This document shows, in pieces, positions 1-8,395 of a DNA stretch of 39,703 nt. Within the stretch, counting starts at the first letter, position 1, and the number at the start of each line of letters is the position of its first letter. This stretch comes from JAYEJW01 sp034716535 (GTDB lineage: Bacteria > Pseudomonadota > Gammaproteobacteria > Chromatiales > Chromatiaceae), in the NCBI GenBank assembly GCA_034716535.1, contig JAYEJW010000147.1:1-39703 (forward strand), read 5' to 3'. Below the pieces are notes generated by a model. The model had not been told where the DNA came from. It was given only the letters and a program-made list of their open reading frames with translations, and searched no databases. A program made the position numbers and the translations under genes.

Positions 1-1107
1 GTCGACGGCGATACTAATTCCCCATTCGTCACTGCTCCCGCCCAGGTAGGTTGCGTACTCCAGGACCGGGTCAATGATCAACGGCTGGTCGGGTCGGTAA
101 GCGGCTACCTGGAAGCCCACCAATTGGCTCGCGGCAGATTGCTCCGCGTCGCGCTCGACGGCAACGCCCGCTTGCGCGTTCGAGCTATCTGGCTGCTCCA
201 ACAGAACGTAGCGCGCCGCAATCGCCTGCTCGCCGCCGTCCACCACTTGGTAGACATGGGGGGCGCGGTGCGTCACCTCGCCGCCGCCTTCCAGGGCCAG
301 GCGCAGATTGCCTTCTTGATCCACCCGCACGCCTTCGGCCCCTTGCAGGCTGAGCTGGATGGTGCCAGGGTCGACTCCTGGCGCGACCACGAAGTCGTAT
401 TCGAACCGCCCGGCCTCGTTGCCGTAGAGCACGAGGTCCACGCCTTTATAGAGCTCCCGATAGCGTACCTTCGCGTAGTGCGGCACCCCGGAGCGCCACT
501 TCTTGGGGTCATTGCCGATGAAGTAGTTGCTGATCCCCGGCTGGCGCTCCGCACCCTCGAGCCGGGGGCCTTCGGCCGCGCCGACGAATCCCATGCGCAG
601 CACGGCGCCCGCATCGGAATCAGCAGCCGCATGCGGCGAGTCGGCATCAGTCTTGGGACGCAGTCTGTCGCGGTGTCGCTTGGTGGGATCAGACCGGTCA
701 TCGGCCGCCGTTCCGCGCCGCAGCACTGTGACCAGCTCGGTGTCGGTGACGAACAGGGTATAGCCGCGCCCGCGGGCGAGATACTTTACCTGCTTGTCGG
801 TCTGTCCGAGGTTGGGCTCGAAGTACATCGGCGCCCGCCCCAGGCTCTGGATCGCGGCGGCGCGTTGGTCTGGGTCCGCCTTTTGCTGGAGTTGGTCGGG
901 GAGCGGAGCGGAGACCTCCGCAAGCGGCGCAGGCGTAGCTTCGACAAGCCCGGCGTTCGGACTGGGAAGCGGGGGCCCGGGCGGCGGGTCGCCGGGAAGA
1001 TTGGCCAGTGTTTGGCTGGACCCCAGACCCAGCAGCGTACCCCAGATCACACCAAGCGCCAGGGCACCCCGGCCCCTGGTGCGCGTTCCACGCGTAAGAG
1101 CGTCCAT
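1..1107 (-). CDS. SBBP-repeat (seven-blade type) secreted protein, partial, 3' end beyond window
   Basis: The frame is open from an ATG at 1107 to the window edge (369 codons) and has no stop, so the C-terminal half is missing. The N-terminus has a basic stretch and a hydrophobic segment typical of a signal peptide (LALGVIWGTLLGLGSSQTLA). A DUF7948-type region follows, with FEPNLGQTDKQVKYLARG and later the NYFIGNDPKKW and YRELYKGVDLVLYG blocks. The last codons enter the first SBBP blade (YATYLGGS). The protein is a close paralogue of the complete gene at 11370-14099, with near-identical sequence through the shared part. A GAGGGAGGG ribosome site precedes the ATG. It is probably exported and forms a beta-propeller; no ligand or enzymatic role can be read. 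It follows the GNAT-like gene on the same strand by about 120 bases. Confidence 0.85.
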   Translation of the reverse strand, partial: MDALTRGTRTRGRGALALGVIWGTLLGLGSSQTLANLPGDPPPGPPLPSPNAGLVEATPAPLAEVSAPLPDQLQQKADPDQRAAAIQSLGRAPMYFEPNLGQTDKQVKYLARGRGYTLFVTDTELVTVLRRGTAADDRSDPTKRHRDRLRPKTDADSPHAAADSDAGAVLRMGFVGAAEGPRLEGAERQPGISNYFIGNDPKKWRSGVPHYAKVRYRELYKGVDLVLYGNEAGRFEYDFVVAPGVDPGTIQLSLQGAEGVRVDQEGNLRLALEGGGEVTHRAPHVYQVVDGGEQAIAARYVLLEQPDSSNAQAGVAVERDAEQSAASQLVGFQVAAYRPDQPLIIDPVLEYATYLGGSSDEWGISIAVD

Positions 1108-1228
1108 GTTCCCTCCCTCTTGTTGCCTATTCCGGATAGCGCGATCTGTGGATCAGTTCACGCTACGGCATGATTGGTACTACCCCTCCACAATTACGGC
1201 AATGACATGTATCACTCGTCCGCTGGTT

Positions 1229-1753
1229 TCAGAAAAATCCTGGATGATCCCGCGATTTCTCCGGGATGAAGAGCTTGCGCCAAACATCCCGACCCTGGGC
1301 ATCTCCGCCCACGCGTTCCCAGCCCTCCGCCTCGAACATGGCTACCATGCCGCGGCGCTGCAGCTTGCGGTTCTCGGTGACGATTGCCACCCCGGCAGGC
1401 TTGTTCTCCATGGGCGTCTGGCTCAGGACGTCCCAAGCCCGCACCGTCATGAAGCGCATCAGGCCGTACACGCGATCCCCCGGCTGCACGAACATGCGGT
1501 AGAAGAAGAGCAACGCCCCGTCGGGACGCAGACGTGCGGGATAGACGGTGTTCACCGCCACCGCCTGGCCGGACGAGTCGAGCGCCATGAGTACCGCCTG
1601 CTTGGCGCGTTCGGAGGCCGAGACGCCCTTCGGCAGGATGCGGTTGCGCGTCCAGAGGTCGATAACCCGCTCGCGGTCACACGCCTCCCGACTGAAAAGA
1701 ATGTTGACGACCGTGTAACCGGCGTAATGCCAATATTCCTGATGCGACCCCAT
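1229..1753 (-). CDS. GNAT-like acyltransferase-fold protein, function unknown
   Basis: This is a 174-residue protein from ATG 1753, with AGGGG eight bases upstream. A GTG two codons earlier is also open but less well placed. The central and C-terminal part reads like a distant GCN5-related N-acetyltransferase: a strand block (GALLFFYRMFVQPG), a helix with RFMTVRAWD, then AIVTENRKLQRRG and a terminal 'F..EGW' element, the usual late GNAT pattern of a neighbour-rank motif followed by a G-W turn. No clear acetyl-CoA pyrophosphate loop (Q/RxxGxG/A) is visible, so enzymatic activity is not assured. It lies between FG-GAP copy 1 and the truncated SBBP gene on the same strand. The last 25 bases, including the TGA, fall in the block duplicated at 14200-14243, where the rest of the gene is absent. 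The family call is inference. Confidence 0.55.
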   Translation of the reverse strand: MGSHQEYWHYAGYTVVNILFSREACDRERVIDLWTRNRILPKGVSASERAKQAVLMALDSSGQAVAVNTVYPARLRPDGALLFFYRMFVQPGDRVYGLMRFMTVRAWDVLSQTPMENKPAGVAIVTENRKLQRRGMVAMFEAEGWERVGGDAQGRDVWRKLFIPEKSRDHPGFF

Positions 1754-1957
1754 CGTCACTGCCCCTGGTACGGCGATGCATGGATCTCTTCCCTTCCGAA
1801 ATAGAAATCCGCGGGCCAGGACGCAAGGAACACCGAAGGATTCTTCGAATTCCTCTCACCTTGACGTCCTGGCGCGCCATCTTAACGCGCTTGCACAGCC
1901 AACGTATCGAGGCTGCGCGTCGCAACACGACCCGTCTGCGGCTCCAGGGAAGGTCAA

Positions 1958-3814
1958 TCAGTTGGTGTCGAGCACGCTTAGGGCCTCCTCAACGACGCTC
2001 TCGGCCAACGCGGCAGTACCGCTTCTGCAACGCTGCACCAACGCCACCGCGTCCGAGCGAGTGATGCGGCCATCGCCGTTGAGATCACACCAAGACTTAC
2101 AGGGATCGCTCCGGCACTGCCTGATGAACTCGACGACATCTCCTCTATCGACGCTGCCGTTGCCATCAACGTCGCAGGTCGCGCCGAACACCACGTAGCT
2201 TTCGCCCGCGCGGTCTTTCCCGTCCGGGTCGGCGAGAGACGCTCCAATGAGAATATCGCCGACGCCATCGCCGTTGACATCCCCGGCGCCGGTTACAGAG
2301 ACGCCTGAACGGTCACCCGCATCGATGCCCTTCAGCACAAGGCCGTTGGCGCCGTCCAGACTCGAGAGCTCGAACTCCGCCGGAAAGCCGCTCGCGCCTC
2401 CGAATACGACGTAGCTCTCGCCGGCGGAGCCCTTCCCGTCCGGGTCGGCCCATTTAGCTCCAACGAGAATATCGTCGACGCCATCGCCGTTGACGTCCCC
2501 GGCGCCGGCTACAGAGGCGCCTGACCTGTCACCCGCATCGATGCCCTTCAGCACAAGGCCGTTGGTGCCGTCCAGCGCCCCGAGTTGGAGCTCCGCCGGA
2601 AAGCCGCCCGCGCCTCCGAACACCACGTAGCTCTCGCCCGCCCCCGTTTTACCGTCCGGGGAAGCGTCTCGCGCTCCGATAAGGACATCGTCGAAGCCGT
2701 CGCCGTTGAAGTCCCCGGCGCCGCTGACCGACGAGCCTGAATCGTCATAAGCATCGATGCCCTTCAGCACAAAGCCATTGGTGCCATTCAGCACGCCGAG
2801 GCTGGCCGCGGCCGGAAAGCTCCCCGCGCGCCCAAACACGACATAGCTCTCCCCCGCATACTTTTTCCCGTCCGGGTCGGCCCCAGGAGCACCGATAAGG
2901 ACATCGTCCAAGCCGTCGCCGTTGACGTCCCCCGCGCCGCTGACGGCCATGCCCGCGAGGTCATTCTCATCGATGCCGTTCAGCACGAAGCCGTTGGTGC
3001 CGTCCAGCGCCCCGAGGTCAAGCACCGGCGCAAAGCCTCCTGTATGCCCAAAGATCACATAGGCTGCGCCCGCGAGGCCCCACGAGTAGGGGCCACTGTG
3101 AGCGCCAATGAGGATATCGTCGATGCCATCGCCATCGACGTCCCCTGCGTCACTGACGGAGGCACCCGTAGCACCGGATTCGCCTCCCCTCAGTACGAAG
3201 CCGTCGCTACCGTCTAGCGCACCGAGGTCTATTGAGGCCGAAAAGCCCTCCGCACGTCCGAAGATCACATACCCCTCACCCAGGCCGCCACTCTCGTAGT
3301 GGTAAGCATCAGCACCGATGAAGACATCGTCCAAGCCGTCTCCGTTGATATCCCCGGCGCCGCTGACGGCGCCGCCTGAGAGGTCATACTCATCGATGCC
3401 CTTCAGCACGAAGCCATTGGTGCCGTCCAGCGCCCCGAGGTCAAGCGCCGCCGGAAAGCACCCCCCACGGCCGAACACCACGTAGCTCTCGCCCTCGTCG
3501 TACTTCTCCCCGTCAGCATCAGGGGCGCCGACAAGGACATCATCCAAGCCGTCTCCGTTGATATCCCCGGCGCCGCTGACGGCGACGCCTGAATAGTCAC
3601 CCGCATCGATGCCCTTAAGCGTGAAGCCGTTAGTACCGTCCAGCGCTCCTAAGTTGATCTCCGCCGGAAACGGACTCACGGCCATCGCGGCCGGCGCGAT
3701 CGCCATCAGGCCGCTGATGACCGCTCCTGCGCACGGCCCCGCGCGCAGCGCACAACGCACGCCCTCGCTAAGCGCGCTTCTCTTCAACCTTGGTTTGTTC
3801 TCGCTCCGCGTCAT
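1958..3814 (-). CDS. FG-GAP/integrin-alpha-like seven-blade protein with dockerin-like calcium loops, copy 1
   Basis: This 618-residue protein starts at ATG 3814 behind a strong AAGGAGGGAG site. It opens with a basic N-region and a hydrophobic signal peptide ending AMA at about residue 45. Seven FG-GAP blades of 67-70 residues follow, each with a SGAGDxNGDGxDD(V/I)(L/F)IGA calcium loop and a GESYVVFG strand. Seven blades match the closed propeller of integrin alpha chains. Residues ~548-600 hold two dockerin/EF-hand-like loops (DVDGNGSVDRGD and DLNGDGRITRSD), each close to a cysteine pair. It is likely secreted, with calcium stabilising both parts. No partner is visible; dockerins bind cohesins in other systems, but none is seen here. 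Blade 3 (GEGYVIFGRAEGFSASIDL) is atypical and shared only with copy 2. Confidence 0.88.
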   Translation of the reverse strand: MTRSENKPRLKRSALSEGVRCALRAGPCAGAVISGLMAIAPAAMAVSPFPAEINLGALDGTNGFTLKGIDAGDYSGVAVSGAGDINGDGLDDVLVGAPDADGEKYDEGESYVVFGRGGCFPAALDLGALDGTNGFVLKGIDEYDLSGGAVSGAGDINGDGLDDVFIGADAYHYESGGLGEGYVIFGRAEGFSASIDLGALDGSDGFVLRGGESGATGASVSDAGDVDGDGIDDILIGAHSGPYSWGLAGAAYVIFGHTGGFAPVLDLGALDGTNGFVLNGIDENDLAGMAVSGAGDVNGDGLDDVLIGAPGADPDGKKYAGESYVVFGRAGSFPAAASLGVLNGTNGFVLKGIDAYDDSGSSVSGAGDFNGDGFDDVLIGARDASPDGKTGAGESYVVFGGAGGFPAELQLGALDGTNGLVLKGIDAGDRSGASVAGAGDVNGDGVDDILVGAKWADPDGKGSAGESYVVFGGASGFPAEFELSSLDGANGLVLKGIDAGDRSGVSVTGAGDVNGDGVGDILIGASLADPDGKDRAGESYVVFGATCDVDGNGSVDRGDVVEFIRQCRSDPCKSWCDLNGDGRITRSDAVALVQRCRSGTAALAESVVEEALSVLDTN

Positions 3815-3841
3815 GGTCTCCCTCCTTGCGTTTGCATCTGT

Positions 3842-4123
3842 CTAATCAGCCGGCGCCATGCTCAGCACGCGCCGTATCTCATCGGACTGCAATCCAATGG
3901 CCATGGGGCGTTGAACGCCCGGCAGGACTGCCACGTCGTAGAGCTCCTCGATCAGCCCTTCGATGCGCACCCAGTGCACCACATCGCCCGTGCGCAGGTC
4001 GATCACCAGCAGCCCGCAGCGCGCCTGCGCCTGCTTGCTCGCGAGCTCTCCATCGAGCGCGAGCCCTGAGAAGGTCTGGTGGCGGGGCTTCGAAAGCCCC
4101 ACCATGGCGAAGTCGCCGACAGA
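3842..4123 (-). pseudogene. Truncated 3' fragment of TIGR03032/DUF4915 gene, copy 1
   Basis: The last ~93 codons of the 8396-9520 gene are repeated here almost unchanged (LSKPRHQTFSGLALDGEL onward, ending RRVLSMAPAD). The 5' three quarters are missing. An ATG at 4105 opens an 87-codon frame, but it has no ribosome site, and a TAA lies in frame a few codons upstream. Homology ends exactly at the unit junction, so this is a by-product of the tandem duplication. It still precedes the FG-GAP start by 27 bases, as in the intact pair. Confidence 0.85.
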
Positions 4124-4178
4124 ACCTTAACGTCCTGGCGCGCCGCCTGCTCGCGTTTGCGCAGAAAAGCCGTCCACG

Positions 4179-4218
4179 CTTCCCCCGCAGCGCGGTTTCC
4201 TATCCGCCGCGGGGGAAG
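4179..4218 (-). terminator. GC-rich hairpin just downstream of FG-GAP copy 2
   Basis: CTTCCCCCGC (4179-4188) and GCGGGGGAAG (4209-4218) form a perfect 10-base stem with a 20-base loop, starting 6 bases after the FG-GAP stop. There is no U-tract, so it may be a transcript-end stabiliser rather than a true intrinsic terminator. Confidence 0.45.
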
Positions 4219-4223
4219 GCCAA

Positions 4224-6083
4224 TTAGTTTGTGTCGAGCGCGCTTAGGACCTCCTCCACGACGCTCTCGGCCAAGGCGGCAGTACCGCTTCGGCAGCGCT
4301 GCACCAAAGTCACCGCGTCCGAGCGCCTGAAGAGGCCATCGCCGTCGAGATCACACCAACGGCTACGCGGGTCGTCCCGACACTGCCTGGCAAACTCGAC
4401 GACATCCGCGATACCGATGCTCCCGTTGCCATCGACGTCGCAGGTCGCACCAAATACCACATAGCTCTCGCCCGCGCTGTCTGTCCCGTCCGGGTCGGCC
4501 TCCCGCGCTCCAATGACGATATCCGCCAAGCCATCGCCGTTGACATCCCCGGCGCCGCTGACGGACCAGCCTGATATGTCGAAAGCGTCGATGCCCTTCA
4601 GCACGAAGCCGTTGGTACCGTCCAGACTCGAGAGCTCGAACTCCGCCGGAAAGCCGCTCGCGCCTCCGAATACGACGTAGCTCTCGCCGGCGGAGCCCTT
4701 CCCGTCCGGGTCGGCCCATTTAGCTCCAACGAGAATATCGTCGATGCCATCGCCGTTGATGTCCCCGGCGCCGCTGACGGCGCCTCCTGACAGATCACCG
4801 GCATCGATGCCCTTCAGCACGAAGCCGTTGGTGCCGTCTAGCGTCTCGGGGCCAATGTCAGCATTAAAGCCTCCGGTACGTCCGAACACCACGTAGCTCT
4901 CGCCCGCGCGGTCTTTCCCGTCTGGGTCTGCGAACACCGCTCCTACGAGGAGATCGTCGACACCATCGCCGTTGACGTCCCCCGCGCCGCTGACGGAACC
5001 GCCTACCGCGTCGAAGGTCTCGATGCCCTTGAAAGCGAGCCCACTAATGCCATTCAGCGCGCCGAGATCAAGCGCCGGCGCAAAGCCTCCCGTATGCCCA
5101 AAGATCACATAGGCTGCGCCTGCCGAATGGGGGCCGTACGCGTAGGGGCCACCCGGAGCGCCAATGAGGATATCGTCGATGCCATCGCCATTGACGTCCC
5201 CCGCGTCACTGACGGAGGCACCCGTAGCACCGATTTCGCCGCCCTTCAGTAGGAAGCCGTCGGTACCGTCTAGCGCACCGAGGTCTATTGACGCCGAAAA
5301 GCCCTCCGCACGTCCGAAGATCACATACCCCTCACCCGACCCGCTACTGTAGTCGGTGGAAGCAGCAGCACCGATGAAGACATCGTCCAAGCCATCGCCG
5401 TTGACATCCCCGGCGCCGCTGACGGACCCGCCTGACCTGTCATAAGCGTCAATACCATTCAGCACGAAGCCATTGGTGCCGTCGAGGCTCGAGAGTTCGA
5501 ACTCCGCCGGAAAGCCGCCCGCACGTCCGAACACCACGTAGCTCTCGCCCGCATAGTCCTTCCCGTCCGGCCAGGCGCCGGGCGCTCCAATGAGGAGATC
5601 GTCGACACCATCGCCGTCAACGTCCCCTGCGCCGCTGACGGAAGTGCCTGACGTGTCATATTTCTCGATGCCATTCAGCACAAAGCCGTTGGTGCCGTCC
5701 AGCGCCCCGAGGTCAAGCGCTGCCGGAAAGCCCCCCGCACGTCCGAATACCACGTAGCTCTCGCCTGGGTCGGAATAAGAAGGTAAGCTCCGGGCGCCGA
5801 TGACGATATCCGCCAAGCCATCGCCGTTGATATCCCCGGCGTCGCTGACGGCGCCGCCTGAATAGTCGAAAGCATCAATGCCCTTCAGCACGAAGCCGTT
5901 AGTACCGTCCAGCGCTCCTAGGTTGATCTCCGCCGGAAACGGACTCACGGCCATCGCGGCCGGCGCGATCGCCATCAGGCCGCTGATGACCGCTCCTGCG
6001 CACGGCCCCGCGCGCAGCGCACAACGCACGCCGTCGCTGAGCGCACTTCTCTTCAACCTTGGCTTTCTCTCTCTTCGCGTCAT
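4224..6083 (-). CDS. FG-GAP/integrin-alpha-like seven-blade protein with dockerin-like calcium loops, copy 2
   Basis: This 619-residue protein starts at ATG 6083 with the same AAGGAGGGAG leader as copy 1. The signal peptide is nearly identical to copy 1 (GLMAIAPAAMA). Seven FG-GAP blades carry DxNGDGxxD loops. The C-terminal pair of calcium loops is DVDGNGSIGIAD and DLDGDGLFRRSD, with flanking cysteines and a conserved tail (GTAALAESVVEE). Blades 3 and 6-7 match copy 1 almost base for base (for example 4607-4740 against 2341-2474), whereas blades 1, 2 and 5 differ more. Copies 1 and 2 are therefore sisters, or have exchanged segments, and copy 3 is the outlier. It is predicted to be exported. 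The function is unknown beyond a calcium-bound propeller able to bind protein or glycan. Confidence 0.88.
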   Translation of the reverse strand: MTRRERKPRLKRSALSDGVRCALRAGPCAGAVISGLMAIAPAAMAVSPFPAEINLGALDGTNGFVLKGIDAFDYSGGAVSDAGDINGDGLADIVIGARSLPSYSDPGESYVVFGRAGGFPAALDLGALDGTNGFVLNGIEKYDTSGTSVSGAGDVDGDGVDDLLIGAPGAWPDGKDYAGESYVVFGRAGGFPAEFELSSLDGTNGFVLNGIDAYDRSGGSVSGAGDVNGDGLDDVFIGAAASTDYSSGSGEGYVIFGRAEGFSASIDLGALDGTDGFLLKGGEIGATGASVSDAGDVNGDGIDDILIGAPGGPYAYGPHSAGAAYVIFGHTGGFAPALDLGALNGISGLAFKGIETFDAVGGSVSGAGDVNGDGVDDLLVGAVFADPDGKDRAGESYVVFGRTGGFNADIGPETLDGTNGFVLKGIDAGDLSGGAVSGAGDINGDGIDDILVGAKWADPDGKGSAGESYVVFGGASGFPAEFELSSLDGTNGFVLKGIDAFDISGWSVSGAGDVNGDGLADIVIGAREADPDGTDSAGESYVVFGATCDVDGNGSIGIADVVEFARQCRDDPRSRWCDLDGDGLFRRSDAVTLVQRCRSGTAALAESVVEEVLSALDTN

Positions 6084-6110
6084 GGTCTCCCTCCTTCCGT
6101 TTGCGTCTGT

Positions 6111-6391
6111 CTACTCAGCCTGCGCCATGCTCAACACCCGCCGAATCTCATCGGACTGCAAGCCAATCGCCATGGGGCGTACAACGCCGGGCAGCACCGC
6201 CACGTCGTACAGCTCCTCGATCAGCCCTTCGATGCGCACCCAGTGCACGACATCGCCCGTGCGCAGGTCGATCACCAGCAGCCCACAGCGCGCCTGCGCC
6301 TGTTTGCTCGCAAGCTCGCCATCGAGCGCGAGCCCTGAGAAGGTCTGATGGCGCGGCTTGGAAAGCCCCACGACGGCGAAGTCGCCGACGG
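6111..6391 (-). pseudogene. Truncated 3' fragment of TIGR03032/DUF4915 gene, copy 2
   Basis: Second leftover of the 8396-9520 gene. It covers the same C-terminal ~93 codons and ends RRVLSMAQAE. Homology stops at the same point as in copy 1, and the sequence before it matches the region downstream of FG-GAP. The 86-codon frame begins with a non-standard start and has no ribosome site. It sits 27 bases before FG-GAP copy 2. Confidence 0.85.
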
Positions 6392-6449
6392 AACCTTACC
6401 GTCCTAGCGCGCGATCTTCTCGCCTTTGCGCAGAAAAGCTGTCAAGCCT

Positions 6450-6486
6450 TCCCCCGCAGCGCGGGTTCCTATCCGCTGCGGGAGGG
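6450..6486 (-). terminator. GC-rich hairpin just downstream of FG-GAP copy 3
   Basis: CCCGCAGCG (6453-6461) pairs with CGCTGCGGG (6474-6482), and the stem can extend with G-U pairs. It lies at the same place as the copy 2 hairpin, 5 bases after the FG-GAP stop, and also lacks a U-tract. The equivalent in copy 1 has decayed. Confidence 0.45.
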
Positions 6487-6490
6487 CCAA

Positions 6491-8368
6491 TTAGTTGGCG
6501 TCGAGCGCGCTTAGGGCCTCCTCCACGACGTTCTCGGCCACGGCGGCAGTACCGCTGCGGCAACGCTGCACGAACGTCAACACGTCAGAGCGCCTGAAGA
6601 GGCCATCGCCGTCGAGATCACACCAACTTCGACAGGGGTCGTTCCGACACTGCCTGGCGAACTCGATGACATCCGCCATGCTGAGAATCCCATTGCCATC
6701 GATGTCGCACGTCGCACCGAACACCACATAGCTCTCGCCCGCGCCAGATATCCCGTCCGGGTCGGCCCCACGCGCTCCAATGAGGAGATCGTCGACGCCA
6801 TCGCCGTTGACGTCCCCGGCGCCGCTGACGGACCTTCCTGCCCCGTCGTCAGCATCGATGCCCTTCAGCACCAGGCCGTTGGTGCCGTCCAGCGCCCCGA
6901 GGTCGATCGCCGCCGGAAAGCCCCCAGCACTGCCGAACACCACGTAGCTCTCGCCCGCGTTGTCTTTCCCGTCCGGGTCGGCGTACTTCGTCCCAATGAG
7001 GATATCGTCGACGCCATCGCCGTTGACATCCCCCGCGCCGCTGACGGACCAGCCTGACAAGTCCCCAGCATCGATGCCCTTCAGCACGAAGCCGTTGGTA
7101 CCGTCCAGCGCCCCGAGGTCGATCGCCGCCGGAAAGCCCCCCGCACTGCCGAACACCACATAGCTCTCGCCCGCGCGAGATATCCCGTCCGGATCGCCCG
7201 CACTCGCTCCAATGAGGATATCGTCGACACCATCGCCGTTGACATCCCCCGCGCCGCTGACGGACCTGCCTGAAGAGTCCCCAGCATCGATGCCCTTCAG
7301 CACGAGGCCGTTGGTGCCATCCAGCGCCCCGAGGTCAATTTCCGCGGGAAAGCCTCCCGCGCTGCCGAACACCACATAGCTCTCGCCCGCATTTTCTTTC
7401 CCATCCGGGTCGGCCCAAGGGGCGCCAATGACGAAATCCGCCAAGCCGTCGCCGTTAACATCCCCGGCGCTACTGACGGAGCCGCCTGAGCCGTCGTTAA
7501 CATCGATGGCCTCCAGCACGAAGCCGTTGGTGCCGTCCAGTGCCGCGAGGTCGATCTCCGCCGGAAAGCCCCCCGCGCTGCCGAACACCACATAGCTCTC
7601 GCCCGCAGTTTCTTTCCCATCCGGGTCGGCGTAAGGAGCGCCGATGACGATATCCGCCAAGTCATCGCCGTTGACGTCCCCCGCCTCGCTGACGGAATTG
7701 CCTGACCTGTCACCAAAATCGATGCCCTTCAGCACGAGGCCGTTGGTGCCGTCCAGCGCCCCGAGGCTAAACTCGGCCGGAAAGCCTCCCGCACGGCCGA
7801 ACACCACATAGCTCTCGCCCGCGCCAGGTATCCCGTCCGGGCTGGCCCACCGCGCTCCAATGAGGGTATCCTCGACGCCATCGCCGTTGACGTCCCCGGC
7901 TCCGCTGACGGATCCGCCTGAGTAGTCGAACGCATCGATGCCCTTCAGCACCAGACCGTTGGTGCCGTTCAGCGCCCGGAGGCTAACCTCGGCCGGAAAG
8001 CACCCCGCACGTCCGAACACCACATAGCTCTCGCCCGCGCGGTCTTTGCCGTCCGGGTCGGCCCAACTCGCTCCAATGAGAATATCGTCCAAGCCGTCGC
8101 CGTTGACATCCCCAGCGCCGCTTACGGAGACGCCTGACCTGTCGTCAGCATCGATGCCCTTCAGCACGAGGCCGTTGGTGCCGTCCAACGCCCCGAGGTC
8201 AAGCGCCGCCGGGAATGGGCTTGCCCCCATCGCGGCGGGCGTGAGCGTCATGAGCCCGGCGGCGATGACCGCCCCCGCACATGGCCCGGCGTGCGAGCGC
8301 AACGCACGGCGCACGCCGTCACTGAGCGCTCGTCTCTTCAACTTTGGTTTGTTCTCTCTCCGCTTCAT
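6491..8368 (-). CDS. FG-GAP/integrin-alpha-like seven-blade protein with dockerin-like calcium loops, copy 3
   Basis: This 625-residue protein starts at ATG 8368 with AAGGAGGG upstream. The signal peptide ends near GLMTLTPAAMGA. Its seven FG-GAP blades are much more uniform than in copies 1 and 2; most read SGAGDVNGDG(V/L)DD followed by ADPDGK and AGESYVVFG. The atypical third blade of the other copies is absent. The terminal calcium loops are DIDGNGILSMAD and DLDGDGLFRRSD. It sits 27 bases after the intact TIGR03032 gene, so the two are probably one operon. The near-identical ~204-base blade repeats make this gene prone to slippage or gene conversion and hard to assemble from short reads. 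It is likely secreted; the ligand is unknown. Confidence 0.88.
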   Translation of the reverse strand: MKRRENKPKLKRRALSDGVRRALRSHAGPCAGAVIAAGLMTLTPAAMGASPFPAALDLGALDGTNGLVLKGIDADDRSGVSVSGAGDVNGDGLDDILIGASWADPDGKDRAGESYVVFGRAGCFPAEVSLRALNGTNGLVLKGIDAFDYSGGSVSGAGDVNGDGVEDTLIGARWASPDGIPGAGESYVVFGRAGGFPAEFSLGALDGTNGLVLKGIDFGDRSGNSVSEAGDVNGDDLADIVIGAPYADPDGKETAGESYVVFGSAGGFPAEIDLAALDGTNGFVLEAIDVNDGSGGSVSSAGDVNGDGLADFVIGAPWADPDGKENAGESYVVFGSAGGFPAEIDLGALDGTNGLVLKGIDAGDSSGRSVSGAGDVNGDGVDDILIGASAGDPDGISRAGESYVVFGSAGGFPAAIDLGALDGTNGFVLKGIDAGDLSGWSVSGAGDVNGDGVDDILIGTKYADPDGKDNAGESYVVFGSAGGFPAAIDLGALDGTNGLVLKGIDADDGAGRSVSGAGDVNGDGVDDLLIGARGADPDGISGAGESYVVFGATCDIDGNGILSMADVIEFARQCRNDPCRSWCDLDGDGLFRRSDVLTFVQRCRSGTAAVAENVVEEALSALDAN

Positions 8369-8395
8369 GGTATCCCTCCTTCCGTTTGCGTTTGT

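Larger units (their letters stand above)
1858..4123. repeat. Tandem segmental duplication, unit 1
   Basis: Unit of about 2266 bases holding FG-GAP copy 1 and a 3' fragment of the TIGR03032 gene. It begins with ACCTTGACGTCCTGGCGCG, which recurs at 4124 and, slightly changed, at 6393. It ends just after a GTCGGCGAC-coding block, where homology to the intact TIGR03032 gene stops. The first 100 bases are the most diverged of the three units. Confidence 0.85.
4124..6392. repeat. Tandem segmental duplication, unit 2
   Basis: Unit of about 2269 bases with the same layout as unit 1: FG-GAP copy 2 plus a TIGR03032 3' fragment. FG-GAP stops at 1958, 4224 and 6491 give a constant period of 2266-2267 bases. 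Confidence 0.85.

Noticed and set aside
3842..4105. 87-codon frame as an independent small gene
   Set aside because: It is the C-terminal end of the TIGR03032 gene cut at a duplication junction, with no start signals of its own.
1958..8368. Regularly spaced repeats resembling a CRISPR array
   Set aside because: The period is ~204 bases and each repeat is a coding FG-GAP blade; there are no 23-47 base repeats with unique spacers and no cas genes.
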